Assembly (NCBI RefSeq): GCF_000328705.1
Contig: NC_019673.1
Coordinates: 8,257,501-8,321,500, forward strand
DNA: 64,000 bases
Direction of reading: 5' to 3'
Source: Saccharothrix espanaensis DSM 44229
GTDB lineage: Bacteria > Actinomycetota > Actinomycetes > Mycobacteriales > Pseudonocardiaceae
Shown piece after piece: positions 57,256 to 64,000 of this stretch (position 1 is its first letter; each line of letters starts with the position of its first letter). The notes beneath the pieces were generated by a model, which searched no databases, had not been told where the DNA came from, and saw only the letters and a list, made by a program, of their open reading frames with translations. The position numbers and the translations under genes were made by a program.

Positions 57256-57278
57256 CCTCCCGAGAAACATTCGGGAGG
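57256..57278 (+). promoter_or_regulatory. Hairpin sequestering the ribosome-binding site of the ABC ATPase gene
   Basis: CCTCCCGA (57256-57263) is perfectly complementary to TCGGGAGG (57271-57278) around GAAACAT. The right arm contains the GGGAGG Shine-Dalgarno sequence for the GTG at 57284, so this RNA structure could limit translation. Confidence 0.55.
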
Positions 57279-57283
57279 GACGC

Positions 57284-58546
57284 GTGCACGACGGCAGTGG
57301 CCGCATCGTGGTGCAGAACTTGACCAAGCAGTTCGGTCCGGTCGCAGCGGTGCAGAATCTCAGCTTCACGGTGGAACCCGGGTCGGTGACCGGCTTCCTG
57401 GGTCCCAACGGGGCGGGCAAGACGACGACGCTGCGCATGTTGCTCGGCCTGGTGACGCCGACGGCGGGCATCGGCCTGATCAACGGCAGGCCGTTCCACC
57501 AGCTCGGCAACCCGGCCCGGGTGGTCGGCGCGGTGCTGGAGGCGCAGGGCTTCCACCCCAAGCGCACGGCGCGCAACCACCTGCGGGTGTACGCGGCGGC
57601 GATCGGCGTGCCGGACTCGCGGGCCGACCAGGTGTTGCAGCTGGTCGGGCTGGGCGCGGCGGGCGACCGCAACGCGGGCGGGTTCTCGCTGGGCATGAAG
57701 CAGCGGCTGGCGCTGGCCACCGCGCTGCTCGGCGACCCCCAGGTCCTGGTGCTCGACGAGCCGTCCAACGGTCTGGACCCCGAGGGCATCGCCTGGCTGC
57801 GGACGTTCCTGCAGTCCTACGCGCGCAGCGGCCGCACGGTGCTGATCTCCAGCCACCTGCTGGCCGAGGTCGAGCAGACGGTGGACCAGGTGGTGATCGT
57901 CTCGCGCGGCCAGACGATGTACTTCGGGCCGCTGGCGAGCCTGCGCGAGCAGCAGCAGTCCCGCGTGCTGGTGCAGCCGTCGGACACCGCCGCGCTGGTC
58001 GCGGCGTTGCAGGCGGAGGGCGTCACGGCGATCGAGCAGCTGCCGGACGGGCGGATCGCGATCGCGGGCGTGCCGGCCAAGCAGGTCGCGGACCTGGCGT
58101 TGACGGCGGGCGTGTCGATCTACGGCATCCAGGAGGAGAAGGCCGACCTCGAACGGCTGTTCTTCCAGCTCACCAGCGGCCAGTACGCGGCGTCGGGGCC
58201 GAACCAGTACGCCCAGCAGCCCCCGCAGGGCAGCGGCTACTACGCGCCGCCGCCGGGCTACCAGCAGCAGCCGTACCAGCACGGCTACCAGCAGCCGCCG
58301 AGCGGTCCGCAGGCCGTCCAGCCCGGTTACCAGCAGGGCTACCAGCAGCCGCCGGGCTACCAGCAGGGCTACCAGCCGCAGCCGGGTTACCAGGACCCGG
58401 CGTCGGGCTACCAGCCGCAACCCGGCGCCCAGGACGTGCCCCCGGCGCAGCAACCACCGCCGGCGCAGCAACCACCGGGTCCCCAGGACCCGCCGTCCGG
58501 GTACCAGCCCGGCCAGGGTCAGAGCGGTCTCGGGGGCGGTGCGTGA
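57284..58546 (+). CDS. ABC transporter ATPase with Gln/Pro/Tyr/Gly-rich tail
   Basis: The protein has 420 aa from the GTG at 57284. Residues about 8-225 form a CcmA/DrrA-type ATPase: Walker A GPNGAGKTTTLR, signature FSLGMKQRLALATALL, Walker B VLVLDEPSNGLDPEG and H-loop ISSHLLAEVEQ. A DUF4162-like region follows to about 298. The last 120 residues are low complexity, dominated by PGYQQGYQ, PQPGYQ and PPAQQP repeats with no predicted fold. Such tails are unusual on this type of ATPase. The stop overlaps the permease gene start, its expected membrane partner. Confidence 0.88.
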   Translation: MHDGSGRIVVQNLTKQFGPVAAVQNLSFTVEPGSVTGFLGPNGAGKTTTLRMLLGLVTPTAGIGLINGRPFHQLGNPARVVGAVLEAQGFHPKRTARNHLRVYAAAIGVPDSRADQVLQLVGLGAAGDRNAGGFSLGMKQRLALATALLGDPQVLVLDEPSNGLDPEGIAWLRTFLQSYARSGRTVLISSHLLAEVEQTVDQVVIVSRGQTMYFGPLASLREQQQSRVLVQPSDTAALVAALQAEGVTAIEQLPDGRIAIAGVPAKQVADLALTAGVSIYGIQEEKADLERLFFQLTSGQYAASGPNQYAQQPPQGSGYYAPPPGYQQQPYQHGYQQPPSGPQAVQPGYQQGYQQPPGYQQGYQPQPGYQDPASGYQPQPGAQDVPPAQQPPPAQQPPGPQDPPSGYQPGQGQSGLGGGA

Positions 58547-59421
58547 TGCTGGGGAACCTGATCAAGGCGGAGTTCCGCAAGACCACCACCACCGGCCTGT
58601 GGTGGGGGCTGATGATCCCGACGGTGCTGATCGCCCTGGGCTGGGCGCTGGGCACCGGGTACGTCGGCAAGTCCATCATGGACGCGGTCAACGGCCGCGA
58701 CTTCGAGCAGCTCACCGAACTGCTGGGCATCGACCCGGCGCAGTGGCAGGTGTCGCTGTTCGGGATGGCCCGCAGCATCAACATCGCGACCATCTTCCCG
58801 ATGATCTTCGGCGGCCTGGCGATCTCCAACGAGATCAACCGCAAGACGATCACCACGACCTTCCTGACCGCGCCGAACCGGGTGTCCGCGCTGAGCGCCA
58901 AGCTCGTCGTGTACCTGCTCTGGGGCGCGATCTACGGCCTGGCGATCGTGGCCTCGGTGTCCATCGGCATCGCGTTCACCTCGGACGCGAGCTCGCTGCC
59001 GGACGCGGCGGGCTGGCTGGCCATGGCCGCGGTGGGCGTGCTGGCGTCGGTGCTGATGACGATGTTCGGCGTCGGTGTCGGCGCGCTGGTGACCAGCCCG
59101 GTCGGCACGACCGTCGTGCTGGTGCTCTACATGCTGATCCTGGAGAACGGGATCCAGCTGGTGATCGGCACCCAGGGCATCCCGGAGCTGATCGGCTTCC
59201 TGCCCAACGGCTCGGTCAACGGCATCACCGGCTCGGTGGCGTCGTCGCTGTTCCTGTCCACGGCCGGCGTGGTGCCCGACGACCTGGAGCAGGCGCTGCG
59301 GGCGGTCTCCGGCGCGCTGGGCGCGTTCGACTGGTGGCTGAGCGCGTTGATCTTCGCGGTGTGGACGGGGCTGTTCTTCCTCGGCGGCTGGGCCGTCACC
59401 CAGCGCAAGGACATCACCTGA
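58543..59421 (+). CDS. ABC-2 type transporter permease
   Basis: The protein has 292 aa with six predicted membrane helices: an N-terminal cytosolic start (NLIKAEFRKTTTTGLWWGL), then hydrophobic segments near 25, 80, 120, 160, 185 and 265. AISNEINRKTITTTFLTAPNR is typical of actinobacterial ABC-2 permeases. A GTG (58543) or ATG (58546) overlaps the ATPase stop, so the pair is coupled. The exported substrate is unknown. Confidence 0.85.
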   Translation: MMLGNLIKAEFRKTTTTGLWWGLMIPTVLIALGWALGTGYVGKSIMDAVNGRDFEQLTELLGIDPAQWQVSLFGMARSINIATIFPMIFGGLAISNEINRKTITTTFLTAPNRVSALSAKLVVYLLWGAIYGLAIVASVSIGIAFTSDASSLPDAAGWLAMAAVGVLASVLMTMFGVGVGALVTSPVGTTVVLVLYMLILENGIQLVIGTQGIPELIGFLPNGSVNGITGSVASSLFLSTAGVVPDDLEQALRAVSGALGAFDWWLSALIFAVWTGLFFLGGWAVTQRKDIT

Positions 59422-59441
59422 TCAAGTGAACCTGCTGGGCT

Positions 59442-59475
59442 GAGGACCGTCTCCTGAGATCAGGGGGCGGTCCTC
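59442..59475 (+). terminator. Terminator after the ABC-2 permease gene
   Basis: GAGGACCG (59442-59449) pairs with CGGTCCTC (59468-59475), with an inner CCTGA/TCAGG stem. Confidence 0.6.
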
Positions 59476-59524
59476 TCAGGTTCCGGGCCCGAGCCTGTCG
59501 GTGCCCCGACCTACTGTGGATCCC

Positions 59525-62500
59525 GTGACACACCCCCGAGGCTGGATCCGCCGACTCGCCACCGCGTGCTGGGAGCACCGCGCCCTGGTGGTGTGGTCGG
59601 TGCTGGCCGCCGTCGTGGGCGTGGGCCTGCAGGCGGTGGCCCCGCTGCTGCTCAAGGCCGCCGTGGACGACGCGGTGGCCGGCCGCACCGACCGGCTGGC
59701 GTGGCTGGCCGCCGTGCTGGTCGGCCTGGAGGTGCTCACCTTCGGGACGGCGTTCGTCCGGCGGTTCCTGGGCGGGCGGCTGGCCGTCGACGTGCAGCAC
59801 GACCTGCGCCAGGCGGTGTTCCACGCGGTCCAGCGGCTGGACGGCCCCCGGCAGGACGCGTTGCGCACCGGCCAGGTGGTGTCCCGCTCGATCACCGACC
59901 TGCAACTGGTCAACAGCCTGCTGTCGATGACCCCGCTGGCCTTCGGCACGGTGGTGTTCGCGCTGGCCGCCCTGGTGGCGATGTTCTGGTTGTCCCCCCT
60001 GCTGACGGTGATCGCGCTGGTCGTGGTGCCGGCCGTGGCGGTGGTCGCGGCGCGCACCCGGCTGACGCTGTTCCCGGCGACCTGGTCGGCGCAGCAGCGG
60101 GCGGCCGACGTGGCGCAGCACGTCGAGGAGACGGTGACCGGCGTCCGGGTGGTGAAGGGCTTCGGCCAGGAGGCGCGCGAGGTCGCCCGGCTGGAGTCGC
60201 GGGCCCGGGTGCTGTTCGCCGAGCGGATGCGGGCCGCCCGGCTGACCGCCCGGCCGACCGCGACGCTGACCGCGCTGCCGTACGTGGGGCAGGTGGCGGT
60301 GCTGGCGCTGGGCGGCTGGCTGGCGCTGCGCGGGGAGGTGTCGCTGGGCACGTTCCTGGCGTTCGCGACCTACGTGGCCAACCTGGTCGGGCCTACCAGG
60401 CTGCTGTCCAGCCTGGTGGTGACGGCGCAGATGGCCCGCGCCGGCGTGGAGCGGGTGTACGAGCTGGTCGACTCGCAGCCGGACGTGGTGGAGGGTTCGG
60501 CGGACGTGCCGGCCGGTCCGGTGGCCGTCGAGCTGGACCAGGTGCGCTTCGGCTACACCCGCAGCGAGCCGGTGCTCTCGGCGGTGTCGCTGAAGGTCGC
60601 GCCGGGCGAGACGCTGGCGGTCGTGGGCACCGCCGGGTCCGGCAAGTCGACGGTGTCGCTGCTGCTGCCCCGGTTCTACGACGTGCACGAGGGCGCGATC
60701 CGGGTCGGCGGGGTCGACGTGCGGGAGCTGCGGCTGGAGTCGCTGCGGCGGGCCGTCGGGGTGGTGTTCGAGGAGGCGTTCCTGTTCTCGGACACGATCC
60801 GGGCGAACATCGCCTACGGCCTGCCCGACGCGTCCGACGAGCAGGTCGAGGCCGCGGCGCGGGCCGCCGAGGCGCACGGGTTCATCACCGACCTGCCCGA
60901 GGGGTACGGCACGGTGGTCGGCGAGCGCGGCCTGACGCTGTCCGGCGGCCAGCGGCAGCGGGTGGCACTGGCCCGCGCGCTGCTGTCGGACCCGCGGGTG
61001 CTGGTCCTCGACGACGCGACCTCCGCCGTCGACCCGACGACCGAGGCGGCCATCCACCGCACGCTCGCCGAGGTGACGGCCGGCCGCACGACGATCCTGA
61101 TCGCGCACCGCCGGTCCTCGCTCACCCTCGCCGACCGGATCGCCGTGCTCGACGCGGGCGAGGTGGTCGACGTCGGCACGCACGAGGAGCTGACCGAGCG
61201 CTGCCCGCTGTACCGGGAGCTGCTGGCCGGTCCGGGCGAGGCGATCGAGCAGGTCGACCCGAGGGCCGACGCGGCGCTCGAACCCGGCCCGGACGGCGTG
61301 ACGGCCGAGCTGTGGCCGGCGGCCGAGGAGGACGAGGTGGCCGTCCGGGCGCGCAACCGCGCGGTGGACACCTCCCGTGCCGCAGCGGGTGGTCCGCGCG
61401 GCGGCGGCGGGACGTCCGCGCTGGTCGGTGGCACCCCGCCGACCCCGGAGCTGATGGCCCGGGTGCACGCCCTGCCGCCCGCGACCGAGCGGCCCGACCT
61501 GCGCGGCGAGGACCCGCGCGCACCCGACCCGGGGTTCCGGCTGCGCGGACTGCTGCGCCCGGTGCGGTGGGCGATGCTCGGCGTCGGCGGGCTGCTGCTG
61601 GTCGACTCGGCGCTGGCGATCACGCTGCCCAACCTGGTCCGGCTCGGCGTGGACGGCGGGGTCGTCGGCGGCGAGCCCGGCCGGCTGTGGCTGGCGGCCG
61701 GGATCGGCCTGGCCCTGGTCGTGCTGGGCTGGCTGTCGGCGGCGGCCGGGACGGTCGTGACGTCCCGGGTGGGCGAGCGGCTGCTGTACCTGCTGCGCGT
61801 GCGCAGCTACGCCCACCTGCAACGGCTCGGGCTCGACTACTACGAGCGGGAGATGGCCGGCCGGATCATGACCCGGATGACCACCGACGTCGACGCGCTG
61901 TCCAGCTTCCTTCAGACCGGGCTGACGACGTTCGTGATCAGCGTGCTGACCGTGGCCGGGATCGCGGTGGCCCTGGTGCTGACCGACCCGTCGCTGGCGC
62001 TGGTGGCGCTGGCCGTGCTCCCGGTCCTGCTGGTGGCGACGGTGGTCTTCCAGCGGCTGTCGTCCCGGGCGTACGCGGACGCGCGGGAGCGGGTGAGCGC
62101 GGTCAACGCCGACCTTCAGGAGAACGTCTCCGGGCTGCGGGTCGCGCAGGCCTACACCCGGGAGGCGCGCTCGGCCGAGGCGTTCGCCGCCCGCAGCGAC
62201 GCCTACCGCCGGTCCCGGATCCGGGCCCAGCGCTACATCGCAACGTACTTCCCGTTCCTGGCCCTGCTGTCCGGCGTGGCGCAGGCCGTGGTCCTGGTGG
62301 TCGGCGCGTACCGGGTCGCGGCGGGCACCCTGTCACCGGGCGTGCTGCTGGCGTTCGTGCTGTACCTGGGGCTGTTCTTCGCGCCGCTCTACCAGCTCTC
62401 CACCGTGTTCGACGGCTACCAGCAGGCCCGCGTCGGCCTGGCCCGGATCGGCGACCTGCTGCGCACCCCGACCAGCGTGCCCCCGGCCGAGCACCCGGTC

Positions 62501-63292
62501 CCGGTGACCGCGCTGCGCGGCGAGGTGGTGCTGGAGGACGTCACCTTCACCTACCCCGGCGCCGCCCGGCCGGCGCTGGCCGGCGTGACGCTGCACGTGG
62601 CGCCGGGTGAGACGGTCGCCCTGGTCGGCGAGACCGGTGCCGGCAAGTCGACCCTGGTCAAGCTGGTGGCGCGGTTCTACGACACGACCGGGGGCCGCGT
62701 CCTGGTCGACGGCGTCGACCTGAGGGACTACGACCTGTCGGCGTTCCGGCAGCGCCTGGGCGTGGTGCCGCAGGAGGCGCACCTGTTCGGCGGCGACGTG
62801 GCCGAGAACGTCGCGTACGGCAGGCCGGCCGCGTCGAAGGCCGAGGTGGAGCGGGCGGTGCGGGCGGTCGGCGCGCTGCCCACCGTCGCCGCCCTGCCCG
62901 CGGCCTTCCACCAGCAGGTGGGCGAGCGCGGCCAGTCGCTGTCCGCGGGCCAGCGCCAGCTGGTGGCCCTGGCCAGGGCGGAGCTGGTCCAACCCGACCT
63001 GCTGCTGCTGGACGAGGCCACCGCCGCCCTCGACCCGCAGACCGAGGCGACCGTCCTGGCCGCCGGCGACCACCTGGCGGGCTCGCGCACCACGTTCGTC
63101 GTGGCCCACCGCCTGGCCACCGCCGCCAGAGCGGACCGGATCGTTGTCCTGTCCGACGGCCGGATAGCGGAACAGGGCACCCACACCGCCCTCCTGGCCG
63201 CCGGCGGCCACTACGCCCGCCTCTGGTCCCACAGCACCGGCACCCCTCACCTCACCAACACCCCACCCACTGACCACCCCACCGGCCACTGA
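59525..63292 (+). CDS. Fused asymmetric ABC exporter (two half transporters in one chain)
   Basis: The protein has 1255 aa from the GTG at 59525, chosen because TACTGT lies seven bases before it (leaderless start); GTG 59501 is an alternative. It has the order TMD1-NBD1-TMD2-NBD2, with six helices per membrane domain. NBD1 has Walker A GTAGSGKST (near 368), signature LSGGQRQ and Walker B VLVLDDATSAVD with Asp497 instead of the catalytic Glu. NBD2 has GETGAGKST (near 1035), signature LSAGQRQ and Walker B LLLLDEATAALD with Glu1164. One ATP site is therefore degenerate, as in heterodimeric multidrug exporters. The inter-half linker (about 590-680) is acidic and Pro-rich. Confidence 0.9.
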   Translation: MTHPRGWIRRLATACWEHRALVVWSVLAAVVGVGLQAVAPLLLKAAVDDAVAGRTDRLAWLAAVLVGLEVLTFGTAFVRRFLGGRLAVDVQHDLRQAVFHAVQRLDGPRQDALRTGQVVSRSITDLQLVNSLLSMTPLAFGTVVFALAALVAMFWLSPLLTVIALVVVPAVAVVAARTRLTLFPATWSAQQRAADVAQHVEETVTGVRVVKGFGQEAREVARLESRARVLFAERMRAARLTARPTATLTALPYVGQVAVLALGGWLALRGEVSLGTFLAFATYVANLVGPTRLLSSLVVTAQMARAGVERVYELVDSQPDVVEGSADVPAGPVAVELDQVRFGYTRSEPVLSAVSLKVAPGETLAVVGTAGSGKSTVSLLLPRFYDVHEGAIRVGGVDVRELRLESLRRAVGVVFEEAFLFSDTIRANIAYGLPDASDEQVEAAARAAEAHGFITDLPEGYGTVVGERGLTLSGGQRQRVALARALLSDPRVLVLDDATSAVDPTTEAAIHRTLAEVTAGRTTILIAHRRSSLTLADRIAVLDAGEVVDVGTHEELTERCPLYRELLAGPGEAIEQVDPRADAALEPGPDGVTAELWPAAEEDEVAVRARNRAVDTSRAAAGGPRGGGGTSALVGGTPPTPELMARVHALPPATERPDLRGEDPRAPDPGFRLRGLLRPVRWAMLGVGGLLLVDSALAITLPNLVRLGVDGGVVGGEPGRLWLAAGIGLALVVLGWLSAAAGTVVTSRVGERLLYLLRVRSYAHLQRLGLDYYEREMAGRIMTRMTTDVDALSSFLQTGLTTFVISVLTVAGIAVALVLTDPSLALVALAVLPVLLVATVVFQRLSSRAYADARERVSAVNADLQENVSGLRVAQAYTREARSAEAFAARSDAYRRSRIRAQRYIATYFPFLALLSGVAQAVVLVVGAYRVAAGTLSPGVLLAFVLYLGLFFAPLYQLSTVFDGYQQARVGLARIGDLLRTPTSVPPAEHPVPVTALRGEVVLEDVTFTYPGAARPALAGVTLHVAPGETVALVGETGAGKSTLVKLVARFYDTTGGRVLVDGVDLRDYDLSAFRQRLGVVPQEAHLFGGDVAENVAYGRPAASKAEVERAVRAVGALPTVAALPAAFHQQVGERGQSLSAGQRQLVALARAELVQPDLLLLDEATAALDPQTEATVLAAGDHLAGSRTTFVVAHRLATAARADRIVVLSDGRIAEQGTHTALLAAGGHYARLWSHSTGTPHLTNTPPTDHPTGH

Positions 63293-63700
63293 CCACCGAC
63301 ACCCCGCCCCGCCTCGCCTCGCCCCGCCTCGCCCCGCCCCGCCCCGCCTCTCCCCGCCTCGCAGTGGCGACGACGAGCGCCAGCGCAGCGGTACACGGCG
63401 GTGCCCGACACGGCGGTGCCCGACACGTTCGGGTGGCTGCGCGACGCGTGGCCGGCGAGGGCGGTCCGCAGTGTCCGCGCCCGCAGCTCCGATCACCCGC
63501 CACACCCAGGTCGGCCGCTCCCGTCCGGCTTCACCCGCCACAACCAGGACGGGCCGTTCGCACTCGGCTTCACCCGCTGCGGCCCGGGGCACCTGCCCGA
63601 CCCACCAGGCACCAGGCGGCAGACGGCGGGCGGTGGCGGGTGTTCGGGGCGTGCCGCTCGGCCCGGGGCGCATGGCGTCCGGGCCGGAGCGGTGCCGGGG
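63293..63700. other. Non-coding region near the right end
   Basis: It begins with the C-rich tract at 63301-63361, then a twice-repeated 15-mer ACACGGCGGTGCCCG (63393-63422). Short open frames across it are arginine- and proline-rich with no start signals, so I call no gene. Confidence 0.5.
63301..63361 (-). repeat. CCCCGCCTCG repeat tract, G-quadruplex-prone on the minus strand
   Basis: Alternating CCCCGCC and TCGCC units fill about 60 bases right after the exporter stop. The minus strand has at least five runs of four G separated by one to seven bases. Confidence 0.6.
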
Positions 63701-64000
63701 TTACAGGTCGGCCAGGAGTTCGTCGAGCTGCTCGTAGCCCTCGATGACGCCGCTGCTCATGCCGCTCGCCGCGGCCATGTCCCGTGCCTCGACCGACTCG
63801 AACACGCTCAGGCCGCGCAGGCGGGTCCGGCCGTCGCCCAGGTCCTCGAAGGTCAGGGTCTCCAGGCACACGCCGTCCGGGTAGCCCTCGAACGTGAACG
63901 TCTGCACGATCCGCTCACCGGGCCGGACCTCGTGGAACGAGCCGTAGAACTTGTACTCGCCGTTGTCGTCGCGGTGCACGTACCGGTAGCCGCCGCCGGT
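63701..64000 (-). CDS. SRPBCC/AHSA1-domain protein (partial, 5' end outside the window)
   Basis: The visible 99 residues are the C-terminal part. They match the AHSA1 pattern: GGYRYVHRDDNGEYKFYGSFHEVRPGERIVQTFTFEGYPDGVCLETLTFEDLGDGRTRL, ending GYEQLDELLADL and TAA. Such START-like domains bind hydrophobic ligands; in actinobacteria they often sit beside ArsR regulators. The start lies beyond position 64000. Confidence 0.82.
   Translation of the reverse strand, partial: TGGGYRYVHRDDNGEYKFYGSFHEVRPGERIVQTFTFEGYPDGVCLETLTFEDLGDGRTRLRGLSVFESVEARDMAAASGMSSGVIEGYEQLDELLADL

Noticed and set aside
59414..61822. 802-codon minus-strand open frame
   Set aside because: It is antisense to the fused ABC exporter and consists of His/Gln/Arg/Gly-rich sequence without any domain.
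63364..63747. 127-codon plus-strand frame near the right end
   Set aside because: It is arginine/proline/alanine-rich, overlaps the repeat-rich non-coding DNA and the end of the SRPBCC gene, and has no start signal.

Overview
The window is high-GC actinobacterial DNA with strong GC bias at third codon positions and many GTG or leaderless starts. ESX/PPE-type genes, paired Scr1-like regulator and DUF397 genes, a 10-methyl fatty-acid (TmsA/TmsB) pair, a DasR-type chitinase operator and a subtilisin-inhibitor gene together fit a filamentous member of the Pseudonocardiales (Saccharothrix, Lentzea or Actinosynnema-like). I cannot fix the genus from sequence alone. No rRNA, tRNA, CRISPR array or prophage was seen. 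One complete IS630-type insertion sequence is present.

Layout, left to right. 1-1.8 kb: end of an ESX (type VII secretion) locus. 1.9-3.7 kb: two flavin reductases and an unknown protein. 4.0-10.4 kb: a divergent sulfur-type uptake and oxidation module (FAD/NAD(P) protein, amino-acid-type ABC ATPase and permease on the minus strand; SsuD-like monooxygenase, GNAT acetyltransferase and binding lipoprotein on the plus strand). A short peptide resembling actinobacterial cysteine/sulfur leader peptides precedes the plus operon. 10.6-13.7 kb: a PAS-GGDEF-EAL protein with altered active sites and a PDZ-less HtrA-like protease. 13.7-15.35 kb: Scr1-like regulator plus two DUF397 genes made by a tandem duplication. 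15.4-18 kb: tmsB-tmsA. 18-20.6 kb: AidB-like acyl-CoA dehydrogenase and a crotonase, separated by an 18-bp minisatellite. 21.0-22.3 kb: the IS630 element. 23.3-25.4 kb: TetR gene, a near-ideal dyad operator and a nitronate-monooxygenase-like operon. 25.3-31.7 kb: leucine catabolic operon (liuB-liuD-liuA), a secreted esterase and a TetR regulator whose promoter shares an operator motif with the liu promoter.

32-39 kb: pentapeptide-repeat protein, then a membrane-lipid-like region. This region holds a phospholipase A2 domain fused to an acyltransferase-3-like membrane domain, a second acyltransferase read convergently, an alpha/beta hydrolase and a two-component system. 39-41 kb: DasR-type chitinase. 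41-43.7 kb: metY-metX with its own cysteine leader peptide. 43.8-47.7 kb: Gfo/Idh/MocA oxidoreductase, aromatic hydroxylase, MFS transporter. 47.8-50 kb: secreted esterase, subtilisin inhibitor, hydrolase. 50.4-52.9 kb: UbiB-like kinase and glutathione peroxidase. 53-56.3 kb: gcvH-sdaA under a tandem glycine riboswitch, divergent from ald. 56.6-63.3 kb: small unknown genes, a CcmA-type ABC exporter whose ATPase carries a Gln/Pro/Tyr/Gly-rich tail, and a fused asymmetric ABC exporter. The window ends inside an SRPBCC-domain gene.

The most interesting points are: two independent leader peptides linking the monooxygenase operon and metYX to sulfur or cysteine status; the PLA2-acyltransferase fusion, in which the canonical R-x10-H motif reads R-x10-Q; shared operators tying the TetR gene to the liu operon; a 13-bp palindrome repeated inside coding DNA; and a duplicated DUF397 unit that retains the tail of its regulator. 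All functional statements rest on reading motifs by eye. No database search was run.
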